Part shown: positions 1 to 5,686 of the stretch, one piece after another
Numbering within the stretch: position 1 is the stretch's first letter
How the letters are laid out: each line of letters begins with the position of its first letter
Virus record (IMG/VR): IMGVR_UViG_3300035670_006854
Coordinates: 1 to 20,031 of that record
Source: a virus
DNA length: 20,031 nucleotides
Direction: 5' to 3' (one strand)
Made by a program: the position numbers and the translations under genes
Notes under the pieces: generated by a model
Database searches by the model: none
What the model was told of the DNA's origin: nothing
Seen by the model: the letters and a program-made list of their open reading frames with translations, nothing else

Positions 1-372
1 AAACAGTTTAGCTCTTACTTCTCGCATGTTATCAGCGGCTGCGTCTTCAGCCTGCATTTTGCGGAAGAAAGTGGAGCTAAATTTAGTAGCGGCTGAGAAA
101 GGGTCAACAGAGTTTTCGTCAAAATCCGAGAAGAATTGAGTAATAGGGCTACCTGCAGTCATGTTATATTTAACAAGACTGAGGTGGGGGTTATCTTTTA
201 CTTCTCTGAGCGAGTAGGAGCCTTTGTCCGCAGGAGTTTCGGTTGAGGCATCATCGTCATAGTCGTCATAGTCGCCATAGTCGTCAGAGCCAGGCGTGCT
301 AAAAGAGTCGTCATCGCCATAGTCGTCAGAGCCAGGCGTGCTAAAAGAGTCTTCATCGGTTGGGTCTACCAT
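1..372 (-). CDS. Partial acidic protein with tandem 14-residue repeats (N-terminal 124 residues)
   Basis: This leftward reading frame starts at an ATG (372-370) and stays open to the left edge, so only 124 N-terminal residues are visible. The first 45 residues are extremely acidic. They contain two near-identical copies of a 14-residue unit, DSFSTPGSDDYGDD then DSFSTPGSDDYGDY, followed by more Asp/Tyr. After that the sequence becomes an ordinary mixed helical type with several Phe and Asp residues. No family is recognised. An intrinsically disordered acidic head suggests a structural, DNA-mimic or partner-binding role, but this is inference. Codon use favours GAC, TTC and GGC, as in the well-expressed structural genes, so it is probably a real virion or late gene. 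It is divergent from the gene at 517. A tape-measure or other tail gene is possible but unsupported. Confidence 0.75.
   Translation of the reverse strand, partial: MVDPTDEDSFSTPGSDDYGDDDSFSTPGSDDYGDYDDYDDDASTETPADKGSYSLREVKDNPHLSLVKYNMTAGSPITQFFSDFDENSVDPFSAATKFSSTFFRKMQAEDAAADNMREVRAKLF
272..351 (-). repeat. Two-copy 42-bp tandem repeat inside the acidic gene
   Basis: A 38-bp block is identical at 272-309 and 314-351, giving a period of 42 bp (14 codons). It encodes the duplicated DSFSTPGSDDYGD unit. The identity at the DNA level, including third positions, points to a recent in-frame duplication. Confidence 0.9.
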
Positions 373-516
373 AAAAGAAAGAGATTTTGACTAAAGCAGT
401 TGTTGATTAAGCTGTGAAGTTGGTACAAGTAAATATGTATATTATTTTCTTTTTTGTATGTTTTTGTAGCTATATTATTTTTAGATAACGAGTATACAAA
501 AAAACTTGCATAGTAT
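373..516. promoter_or_regulatory. Divergent intergenic spacer with presumed promoters
   Basis: This 144-bp AT-rich spacer separates the leftward gene (start 372) from the rightward gene (start 517) and should hold promoters for both directions. Its rightward half has T-rich runs and the motif TGTAGCTATATTATT (465-479), which recurs before two other genes. There is no Shine-Dalgarno sequence ahead of 517 and none ahead of the leftward ATG. No convincing -35/-10 pair can be fixed by eye. Confidence 0.5.
465..474 (+). promoter_or_regulatory. TGTAGCTAT motif, copy 1
   Basis: TGTAGCTATA lies 42 bp before the start at 517 and is followed by an AT-rich tract. The same 9-mer occurs at 1775-1783 before the portal gene and at 11531-11539 before the sheath gene. 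It is a candidate phage-specific promoter or regulator site. The function is inferred only from recurrence and position. Confidence 0.4.
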
Positions 517-1293
517 ATGGCTGATAAACCGATATTAACAATCGATTCAACTCCTAATAAAGTAATAACAGTTAGTTATTATGTACCAGATTACGGTGAT
601 TACATTAAGGTAAAGAGGTTATATCCATATCCCACGAGGGAGGGGGAGCAGAGGCCGCCGTATAGTGTTGAGGAGCTTCTATTTGCCTATCTTATTGTAG
701 AACTAAAAGCAAAAGGAAAACCAGTTGCATTAGACCCACAAGATTTGCCTTCTAGGTTAGAACCATTTGCTATTGATGACCGTCAATATGCGATGTTAGA
801 GTTTATTAGTACATGTTTTCCTGATGACGACCAGCAGAAAGCGGCCAAGAACTTTGCTATGGAGCAGAGGAGAGGAGAAGCTAAGCCTACTTTACACATT
901 CCAGGTGTTGTAACTCCAAATGGTAGAAGTTACACTTTTGAGAGGCCGAATACAGGGGTACAGTGGAAAGCTGATAATAACTACAAAGGGGCATCCGAGA
1001 ACGGCTGTACTTTAGACGAGTATATGCTAGCGATGTGTTTAACGCATGTAGACAATAAGAAGATTGAACCTACAAAAGATCCAATTGATGTATTTGCCAG
1101 TGAGAGTATTGAGTTAGTGCAGTTTTTAGCTATTGTGTTTGTGAATGCGTTCTTATTAGATGATGATGCGGCGAAGGATGCAAAAAACAAGGGAAAGTTA
1201 AACAAACAGAAGTTGAGAGCCGTACTTGGGAACACCAAGTCTGCTACACGCCATACAGTAGATACTACAGGTACGTCGGCACCTCAAGTATAG
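517..1293 (+). CDS. Putative tail assembly chaperone-like protein, zero-frame product of a frameshift pair
   Basis: The 258-aa protein opens the rightward structural cluster. It has a beta-rich N-terminus, a helical middle, and a helical stretch around residues 165-218 that ends in a run of Asp (LLDDD). This composition loosely resembles the G part of phage tail assembly chaperones, but no family is firmly recognised. The main support is translational. Codons 222-224 (GCA AAA AAC) contain the classical slippery heptamer A AAA AAC in the correct phase, and the -1 frame is open from 1167 to 1772. Ribosomes that do not slip finish at the TAG at 1291-1293. Those that slip make a product of about 418 residues. 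Its place directly before the portal is unusual for a tail chaperone, so another head or tail structural role is possible. Confidence 0.6.
   Translation: MADKPILTIDSTPNKVITVSYYVPDYGDYIKVKRLYPYPTREGEQRPPYSVEELLFAYLIVELKAKGKPVALDPQDLPSRLEPFAIDDRQYAMLEFISTCFPDDDQQKAAKNFAMEQRRGEAKPTLHIPGVVTPNGRSYTFERPNTGVQWKADNNYKGASENGCTLDEYMLAMCLTHVDNKKIEPTKDPIDVFASESIELVQFLAIVFVNAFLLDDDAAKDAKNKGKLNKQKLRAVLGNTKSATRHTVDTTGTSAPQV
1182..1188 (+). promoter_or_regulatory. Candidate -1 ribosomal frameshift site A AAA AAC
   Basis: The heptamer AAAAAAC sits in the X XXY YYZ phase of the 517 frame: the first A is the third base of GCA, followed by AAA and AAC. After a -1 slip, reading continues at 1188 with CAA GGG AAA GTT, in the same frame as 1338-1772, with no stop in between. 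A 6-bp perfect hairpin, ACTTGG (1224-1229) with CCAAGT (1235-1240), lies downstream but begins 36 nt after the heptamer, further than usual for a stimulator. An AAGGA at 1174-1178 lies 3 nt upstream, closer than the spacing known for dnaX-type stimulation. Confidence 0.65.
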
Positions 1294-1772
1294 AGTTAGG
1301 CAATTCAACTGTTGCGTTCTGTTCGCACATACCGGCGATGCCTATTGCGGCTAACGTGTTGATATCTGGCAGGCTGGCTATTTTTCCATCATGGTTTCCG
1401 ATTGAGAAGAGGTATTATTTTCAAACTCAACAAGAAGCAGATAATTTTACAATAAGCGAAAGCCTTAGACTTGACGCCGAAGCAGAACTATTTAGTAAGA
1501 GATACGATTTAAGTAGTTTTATAGCGATAAATCAATTTGTTAAAGTAGATATTCTGGATTGGTTAGGTTTAAGGGATTCGCAGTTTGTAAAAGAGTATGG
1601 TTTACCTGAAGCTGTAAAGAAGGCTTTGGCTTACGAAGTTGCAAATATAGCCCGCGATCAGGATAGCAAGAGGAGAGAGCAAGAACGCCTGCTAGAAATG
1701 AAAAATATGGAATACAACAGTCAGCTTAAATTCGGCGCTTCAAATACTTCTTTTGGTAAGGTGTATGGTTAA
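1188..1772 (+). CDS. -1 frame extension of the putative chaperone (C-terminal domain of the fusion)
   Basis: This frame is open from 1167 (after a TGA at 1164-1166) to the TAA at 1770-1772. It overlaps the upstream gene by about 127 nt. Its first ATG is at 1338, giving a 144-aa protein, but that ATG has no Shine-Dalgarno site. The codons between 1188 and 1337 also read as normal protein, for example the segment YRYVGTSSIELGNS. It is therefore best read as 194 residues added to residues 1-224 of the upstream product. The C-terminal part is helical and charged, with a stretch near the end rich in Arg, Glu and Lys that resembles the tail of chaperone extensions. Independent translation from 1338 cannot be excluded, and a missing A in the A6 run would give the same picture. 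Confidence 0.6.
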   Translation, partial: QGKVKQTEVESRTWEHQVCYTPYSRYYRYVGTSSIELGNSTVAFCSHIPAMPIAANVLISGRLAIFPSWFPIEKRYYFQTQQEADNFTISESLRLDAEAELFSKRYDLSSFIAINQFVKVDILDWLGLRDSQFVKEYGLPEAVKKALAYEVANIARDQDSKRREQERLLEMKNMEYNSQLKFGASNTSFGKVYG

Positions 1773-1774
1773 CT

Positions 1775-1783
1775 TGTAGCTAT
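1775..1783 (+). promoter_or_regulatory. TGTAGCTAT motif, copy 2
   Basis: TGTAGCTAT, followed by TTAAAAAG, fills most of the 22-bp gap between the frameshift gene and the portal start at 1795. The motif ends only 11 bp before the ATG. If it is a promoter, it must give a very short leader; if not, it could act at the RNA level. Confidence 0.35.
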
Positions 1784-1794
1784 TTAAAAAGAAA

Positions 1795-3225
1795 ATGACA
1801 GATATTGAATATCCCGATAAACGCTCTGCCAGAGGTAAATTTACTCAGCTAGGTATGCATAGCTCGCTCACCTATGCTAGAAGATTGCCCCATGTGCGCA
1901 TAAGACTCTACGAACGATTAGCTAAACAAGACTTAACTGTAAAGACTGCCTTAAACACACTCATTGACTATATAGTATCTACTATAGGGGACGTAACGCA
2001 TCCAGATCCTGAGATAGCAGATTTCTTAAATACAAATTTAAGGAGAATGGAGGACACGTTGGGTGTCAGCTGGAAGAACTGTTTAAGAGTAGCCGAATTC
2101 ACTAAGCTGTGGGCCGGAGCTTCTGTTTCTGAATTAATGTTTAACCTAGAGTTTGGTACACTAACTCTAGCAGACATAATCACGTATCATCCATCTACAA
2201 TCTTTATATATACAAATAAGAAAGGTAGATTAGTAGATGGGGATCCTACGTGGGATGGGCATAGGAGGTCTGGGGTGTACCAGACGGTAGTGGGGTCAAC
2301 CACAGCGGAGAAGAGGTTAGACTTATGGAAGATATTGTATTTATGTAACGAGCAGGATTTTGGTAATTACTATGGTCAATCCATTGTGGGGCCTTGCTAC
2401 AAATGGGAGAGGCTAAAGAATGCGGTAATAGACCTAATGATGATTTACATGGAGAAAGCGGGGCATAGGTTAACGTGGATAGCATCAACGAGTTCGCCGA
2501 CTAACCAATCGAGGTTAAATCCTTCTACAGGGGAGGAAGAGCCGATTACGACATTTGACTTATTAAAAGAGCAGATAGACGCTGATGAAGGGATTAAGAA
2601 CACGTTAATGTTACCGTTTAATATAGATGGTGCCCGGCCGGAGGTTGGTTCTATACCACAAGCGGACATAATAGGAAACACTTATTTAGATGCTATATGG
2701 TATGCTGACCAAGAGAGTGTAAGGCATATAATACCCTACTTTTTAATATCTGACAGAAGTTTAGGTTTAAATCCTGAGTCAGTGGAGAGAAGGATGGAGG
2801 TATTTTACGAGTCATTAGAAGCCAAAAGAGAGCAGTTAACTGCGGCGTTGATAAAGCAGGTATTTACGTTATTAATTCAATGGAATTTTAATAGGGAGTC
2901 AGCTAAAACTCCCCCAAGATTTACAAGAATATACTCAGACCGTTCTGAGGATAGGGTAGCTACCATGCAAGTAATAAAAGGCTTAACTGAGATAGGATGT
3001 TTAAACCCAAGGAATGATGAAGACTGGAAAATGATAAGACAGATGGTTAGACTGGGTGGTAGACAAATCGAACCTGACGATTTGAAGTTTATCGAACAAG
3101 TGGTTGTAGAACCTAGACAAAAAACACAACCGTCAGACGTTGGACCAAACGGTGCAGGAAAGCCAGGTAGGTCTACAGGTTCCACCACCAAACAAATCAA
3201 AGCCAGAGATAAACAAACCTCTTAA
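1795..3225 (+). CDS. Phage portal protein, Mu gp29 / DUF935-like
   Basis: The 476-aa protein fits the portal family of Mu-type phages (DUF935). These form the dodecameric ring at one prohead vertex through which DNA is packaged and the tail is attached. The N-terminal half has the expected order: a helical stretch with repeated-target wording (VKTALNTLIDYIVSTIG), a D/P-rich segment, an amphipathic helix with W and an SVSELMF strand, then ADIITYHPSTIFIY, close to the family's 'HRPPRWFRF' position. The segment WKILYLCNEQDFGNYYGQS matches the family's 'yG.Sl' clip region. Residues 440-476 are basic, Pro/Gly/Lys-rich and probably disordered. Length is normal for the family. It starts at an ATG without a Shine-Dalgarno site, 22 bp after the frameshift gene, and ends 6 bp from the stop of the convergent SWIM gene. 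Confidence 0.8.
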   Translation: MTDIEYPDKRSARGKFTQLGMHSSLTYARRLPHVRIRLYERLAKQDLTVKTALNTLIDYIVSTIGDVTHPDPEIADFLNTNLRRMEDTLGVSWKNCLRVAEFTKLWAGASVSELMFNLEFGTLTLADIITYHPSTIFIYTNKKGRLVDGDPTWDGHRRSGVYQTVVGSTTAEKRLDLWKILYLCNEQDFGNYYGQSIVGPCYKWERLKNAVIDLMMIYMEKAGHRLTWIASTSSPTNQSRLNPSTGEEEPITTFDLLKEQIDADEGIKNTLMLPFNIDGARPEVGSIPQADIIGNTYLDAIWYADQESVRHIIPYFLISDRSLGLNPESVERRMEVFYESLEAKREQLTAALIKQVFTLLIQWNFNRESAKTPPRFTRIYSDRSEDRVATMQVIKGLTEIGCLNPRNDEDWKMIRQMVRLGGRQIEPDDLKFIEQVVVEPRQKTQPSDVGPNGAGKPGRSTGSTTKQIKARDKQTS

Positions 3226-3231
3226 TCAACC

Positions 3232-3843
3232 TTAAACAATCTCCAGAACGCCGCTTAATTTATTCCTGTTAGATGCTAGAGATCTACCTGATCTTAAATG
3301 TTTACAGTCTCTATACACACTAAAAGTATCACAGGTACATGAATAAGTTGTTACCATATTTTGACTTAACTGACTGCTAATAAACAGGAAATGACTCCCC
3401 TTCACCTCTTTTATTTTGTACCCCTGACTTAACATAGAGCACAATATTAAGTTGTTGTAAGTTACTTCTACTATCGGTTTGCTCGGTAATTCAATACAAA
3501 CTTCTTTATGATAGAAAGTATAGTAAAGTTTTCCGTTTTTAATTGAAGAGTAGTCTATACTTGTTTTTATTAGCTCCTGTATACATAAGTTAGCTATACA
3601 TAGTAGGAGGCTTGAGCAATCAAGTTTTAGGTTTAGGATTAAAGACTGAGCTGTTACTATGTTTATAGAGTAGTGGTAGAAACCGGGTATCTTATCAAAG
3701 TTTATCTTTAAAGTTTGTGCTTTGTTTTTATACATTTCAAGATAAAACTCGATTTCTATAAAGTCTGTTTGTAGGCTAACGTTTTGGATACAAACGCCTT
3801 TATAGATATCAAAAAAAGACAACAAAAACGATTTAGATTCCAT
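3232..3843 (-). CDS. SWIM zinc-finger protein on the strand opposite the structural genes
   Basis: The 203-aa protein is read leftward and ends in a SWIM-type zinc-binding motif, CTCDTFSVYRDCKH (C169, C171, C180, H182, pattern CxC-x8-CxH). SWIM domains bind DNA or protein and occur in bacterial helicase-linked proteins, archaeal recombination partners and transposases. A small stand-alone SWIM protein in a phage virion module is unusual. The preceding 165 residues are beta-rich with scattered Cys and are not recognised. The ATG at 3843 was chosen over an upstream TTG at 3870, because the TTG would overlap the divergent gene at 3846. The two divergent start codons are then separated by 2 bp. 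The stop lies 6 bp from the portal stop. It looks like an independently regulated accessory (moron-like) gene; its function is unknown. Confidence 0.75.
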   Translation of the reverse strand: MESKSFLLSFFDIYKGVCIQNVSLQTDFIEIEFYLEMYKNKAQTLKINFDKIPGFYHYSINIVTAQSLILNLKLDCSSLLLCIANLCIQELIKTSIDYSSIKNGKLYYTFYHKEVCIELPSKPIVEVTYNNLILCSMLSQGYKIKEVKGSHFLFISSQLSQNMVTTYSCTCDTFSVYRDCKHLRSGRSLASNRNKLSGVLEIV

Positions 3844-3845
3844 AT

Positions 3846-4595
3846 ATGAATGACAATCAGTTAATATCAATGCTAATAAACAATACAGACTTAGAGAAAG
3901 TAGCTGAGTTAGAGGTAGAGCCTATTGTAGCTCAAAGGGAGGAAGTGTCAAAAGAACAGGTACAAAGGGTGCCAACGTTAGTTGACAGTAGTTCTGAAAG
4001 CAAGCCTGACGTGGCGGTGCCTGTAATTAAGCTATCTGACTATGAGTATAATGTACCTGCAGGCAATTCTTTAATGCTAGAGGATTGTAACATACCTAAT
4101 TATAGGCTAGCAAAGTGTTGTGCTAATTGTACTTTTTCTATTTATGATCCAGTGAAGCACAGCGCAAGATGTGTAAAGTGGGATTGTTGTATAGTACCGG
4201 TATATTACTGCGATGAGCATACAGACCCTAAGAGTTTGATTGATAGCAGTGAGGGGGAGTACGAGAGTTATTCTGAGAAGCCGGAGCAATCAGAGAAGCT
4301 TGTAGGGGAAGTAGAGCCTGAACTTTTAGATAGTGTAGCTGAAAAAAGTGCAGAGGTAGAGCTAGAAAGCGTGAATAGTGCTGAAGTTACTTCTGAAGTT
4401 ACTTCTGAAGTTATTTCTGAAGTTGTAGAACAACGACTAGACTTAGTAGAAGGTGGATACGAAGATAAGGAGCTATACCAACAGGTATTAACTAACGCTC
4501 CTAGCTTCGAGCCGGAAGTTTACAAGCAGGCTTACATAAAGAAAAAGTACGCACAACTTTACAAAGAAAAATACGCAAATACAGTTTCCAAATAG
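3846..4595 (+). CDS. Acidic protein with a Cys-rich zinc-ribbon-like centre
   Basis: The 249-aa protein has acidic, low-complexity flanks around a Cys-rich core at residues 81-125: CCANC (C91, C92, C95), C109, C114, C115, C122 and H125. The layout CxxC...C...C...YYCDEH resembles small phage zinc-ribbon-like modules of the kind 'C.NC.f...C...V.p..yC', so metal binding is likely. Residues around 178-194 are built from a 4-residue repeat (SEVT/SEVI). The C-terminus is a Lys/Tyr-rich helix (YIKKKYAQLYKEKY). It starts 2 bp from the divergent SWIM gene and precedes the protease-scaffold gene, so it may be part of the head module. No specific function can be given. Confidence 0.7.
   Translation: MNDNQLISMLINNTDLEKVAELEVEPIVAQREEVSKEQVQRVPTLVDSSSESKPDVAVPVIKLSDYEYNVPAGNSLMLEDCNIPNYRLAKCCANCTFSIYDPVKHSARCVKWDCCIVPVYYCDEHTDPKSLIDSSEGEYESYSEKPEQSEKLVGEVEPELLDSVAEKSAEVELESVNSAEVTSEVTSEVISEVVEQRLDLVEGGYEDKELYQQVLTNAPSFEPEVYKQAYIKKKYAQLYKEKYANTVSK
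4380..4427 (+). repeat. Four-copy 12-bp tandem repeat within the Cys-rich protein gene
   Basis: The unit TCTGAAGTTACT is repeated about four times (4380-4427) with minor changes (first base G in copy 1, ATT and GTA endings in copies 3 and 4). It encodes (A/S)EVT-SEVT-SEVI-SEVV. This is a simple in-frame expansion within an acidic disordered region. Confidence 0.85.
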
Positions 4596-4611
4596 GAATT
4601 TGTATTAAGTT

Positions 4612-4632
4612 TAATATTAATATGAACTTTTA
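4612..4632 (+). promoter_or_regulatory. AT-rich motif before the protease gene, shared with the capsid gene leader
   Basis: The leader contains TTAATATGAACTTTTA, ending 14 bp before the ATG at 4647. A near-copy, TTAATATAACTTTTA, ends 12 bp before the capsid start at 5687. Both are preceded by a TTAAGTT element. There is no Shine-Dalgarno site before 4647. A promoter element or translational enhancer is possible. Confidence 0.3.
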
Positions 4633-4646
4633 AGATTATATTAAAC

Positions 4647-5633
4647 ATGACGAAACTTATAGAGATACAGCAGTTAGATTTAGCTGAGGTACAGGATCCA
4701 GTAAAGAAGTTATTAAAGGTACCCATAGCGACAATAGGGAGTTGGGTGCATCCAGAGTATGGGGAGGTAAAGTTTTCGCAAGAGGATTTTAGGGAGATAC
4801 TAGGGAATTGGAGTAAGAATATAGCAGGGTATGAGCCGCCATTATTTTTAGGACATCCAACGGACACGAGTAGTGTAGAGGGAGCGCCGTCGGTAGGTTT
4901 TTTAGAGAAACTATACCAAGAGGGTTCTGTGTTATATGGGTTATTTGATCCAGTTGACGATAAAGTTTTCGAGGATGTTGCTAAGGGGTCCTACAGATAT
5001 TCGAGTGCGGAGTTATCAAGAAATGCTGCCAGCAAAGAAACTGGGGAACCAATAGGGACGTTGCTGCGCGGGGCTGCACTTACCAACAGACCTTTTCTAA
5101 CAGGACTACCTAGAGTAGAAGCTGTATATCAACAATTTAGTGAGCAAGAACCACAATCTAATTTAACCTTTTTATTTCATTTAAATACTATGTCTAATTC
5201 TATTGAAACTGCAGCTGCGGCACAAGTCGCATCTGTTTCCGAACAAAAACTAGCTGAGGTAGCTGCTGACCTAACTCTAAAACTAGAGGAGCTAAGCAAG
5301 AAACTGGAAGCTACTGAGCACAAACTGTCAGAAGCTAACTCTGAAATCGAACGTATGACCGCTGAGTCTGCTTTAAAGCAATTAGCTTTACTTAACATCT
5401 CGGCTGATACAAAACAGGTTTTCTCTGAACTGTTACCCTCCCTTAGTAAAGAACAACGCCGTGAGCAATTAGAGAAACTAATTAAACTCTCTGAAGGCAA
5501 TTCTGAAAAGTTTAACCAAGCTCAAGGTGAATCTAAACCAGAGTCCTCTGAACAACCTTCTAACCCCTACGAAGATATTATTAAACGTAATAAAGAAATC
5601 TTCGCAGAGCTTAACAAAGGTAAGTTCTACTAA
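4647..5633 (+). CDS. Mu gpI-like prohead protease fused in frame to a scaffold domain
   Basis: The 328-aa protein begins with a domain like the Mu gpI prohead protease family. It shows the conserved 'HPEYGEVKF...PPLFLGHP' opening, an 'SVGFLEKLYQEGSVLYGLF' strand pair and YRYSSAEL at residues 116-123, the usual core of this serine-type family. After residue 180 the protein changes character to an Ala-rich stretch and then a long charged coiled coil (about 195-295), typical of a capsid scaffold. An in-frame ATG at residue 182 (5190) could start a 147-aa scaffold by itself, as known for Mu gpI/gpZ. Arg codons change from mostly AGA/AGG in the protease part to CGY in the scaffold part, fitting higher expression of the scaffold. 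It lies directly before the capsid gene. Confidence 0.82.
   Translation: MTKLIEIQQLDLAEVQDPVKKLLKVPIATIGSWVHPEYGEVKFSQEDFREILGNWSKNIAGYEPPLFLGHPTDTSSVEGAPSVGFLEKLYQEGSVLYGLFDPVDDKVFEDVAKGSYRYSSAELSRNAASKETGEPIGTLLRGAALTNRPFLTGLPRVEAVYQQFSEQEPQSNLTFLFHLNTMSNSIETAAAAQVASVSEQKLAEVAADLTLKLEELSKKLEATEHKLSEANSEIERMTAESALKQLALLNISADTKQVFSELLPSLSKEQRREQLEKLIKLSEGNSEKFNQAQGESKPESSEQPSNPYEDIIKRNKEIFAELNKGKFY
5190..5633 (+). CDS. Predicted internal-start scaffold protein, nested in the protease gene
   Basis: An in-frame ATG at 5190 (Met182 of the long product) opens a 147-aa product consisting only of the Ala-rich and coiled-coil scaffold part. The 30 bp before it (TTTAACCTTTTTATTTCATT and on) are very AT-rich, look like an intergenic leader and encode a hydrophobic stretch of little structural sense. 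There is no Shine-Dalgarno site, but several genes here lack one. Family precedent (Mu, lambda) is for the scaffold to share the protease C-terminus. The start itself is inferred. Confidence 0.5.
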   Translation: MSNSIETAAAAQVASVSEQKLAEVAADLTLKLEELSKKLEATEHKLSEANSEIERMTAESALKQLALLNISADTKQVFSELLPSLSKEQRREQLEKLIKLSEGNSEKFNQAQGESKPESSEQPSNPYEDIIKRNKEIFAELNKGKFY

Positions 5634-5638
5634 GTAAA

Positions 5639-5679
5639 CACATATAAAAATAACTTAAGTTAATATAACTTTTATAGGA
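5639..5679 (+). promoter_or_regulatory. Capsid gene leader: palindrome, AT-rich motif and ribosome binding site
   Basis: The 53-bp gap holds ACATATAAAAATAAC, a perfect 12-bp palindrome TAACTTAAGTTA (5651-5662), the motif TTAATATAACTTTTA shared with the protease leader, and a weak Shine-Dalgarno AGGA (5676-5679) 7 bp before the ATG. The ACATATAAAA element also occurs before the hub gene (16102). A promoter for abundant capsid expression is plausible. Confidence 0.4.
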
Positions 5680-5686
5680 ACTAATT

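Noticed and set aside
1174-1178. AAGGA before the slippery site as a dnaX-like stimulator
   Set aside because: Only 3 nt from the heptamer, shorter than the spacing known to favour -1 slippage; recorded but not relied upon.
1338-1772. Independent 144-aa gene starting at 1338
   Set aside because: No ribosome binding site, and the frame is open back to 1167 with protein-like bridging codons and a slippery heptamer; the frameshift reading is preferred, though independent start is not excluded.
3844-3870. TTG start at 3870 for the SWIM gene
   Set aside because: It would overlap the divergent gene's start by 25 bp; the ATG at 3843 gives a natural N-terminus.
4559-4867. 102-aa leftward frame over the protease start
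   Set aside because: Shadow of two coding regions with no independent support.
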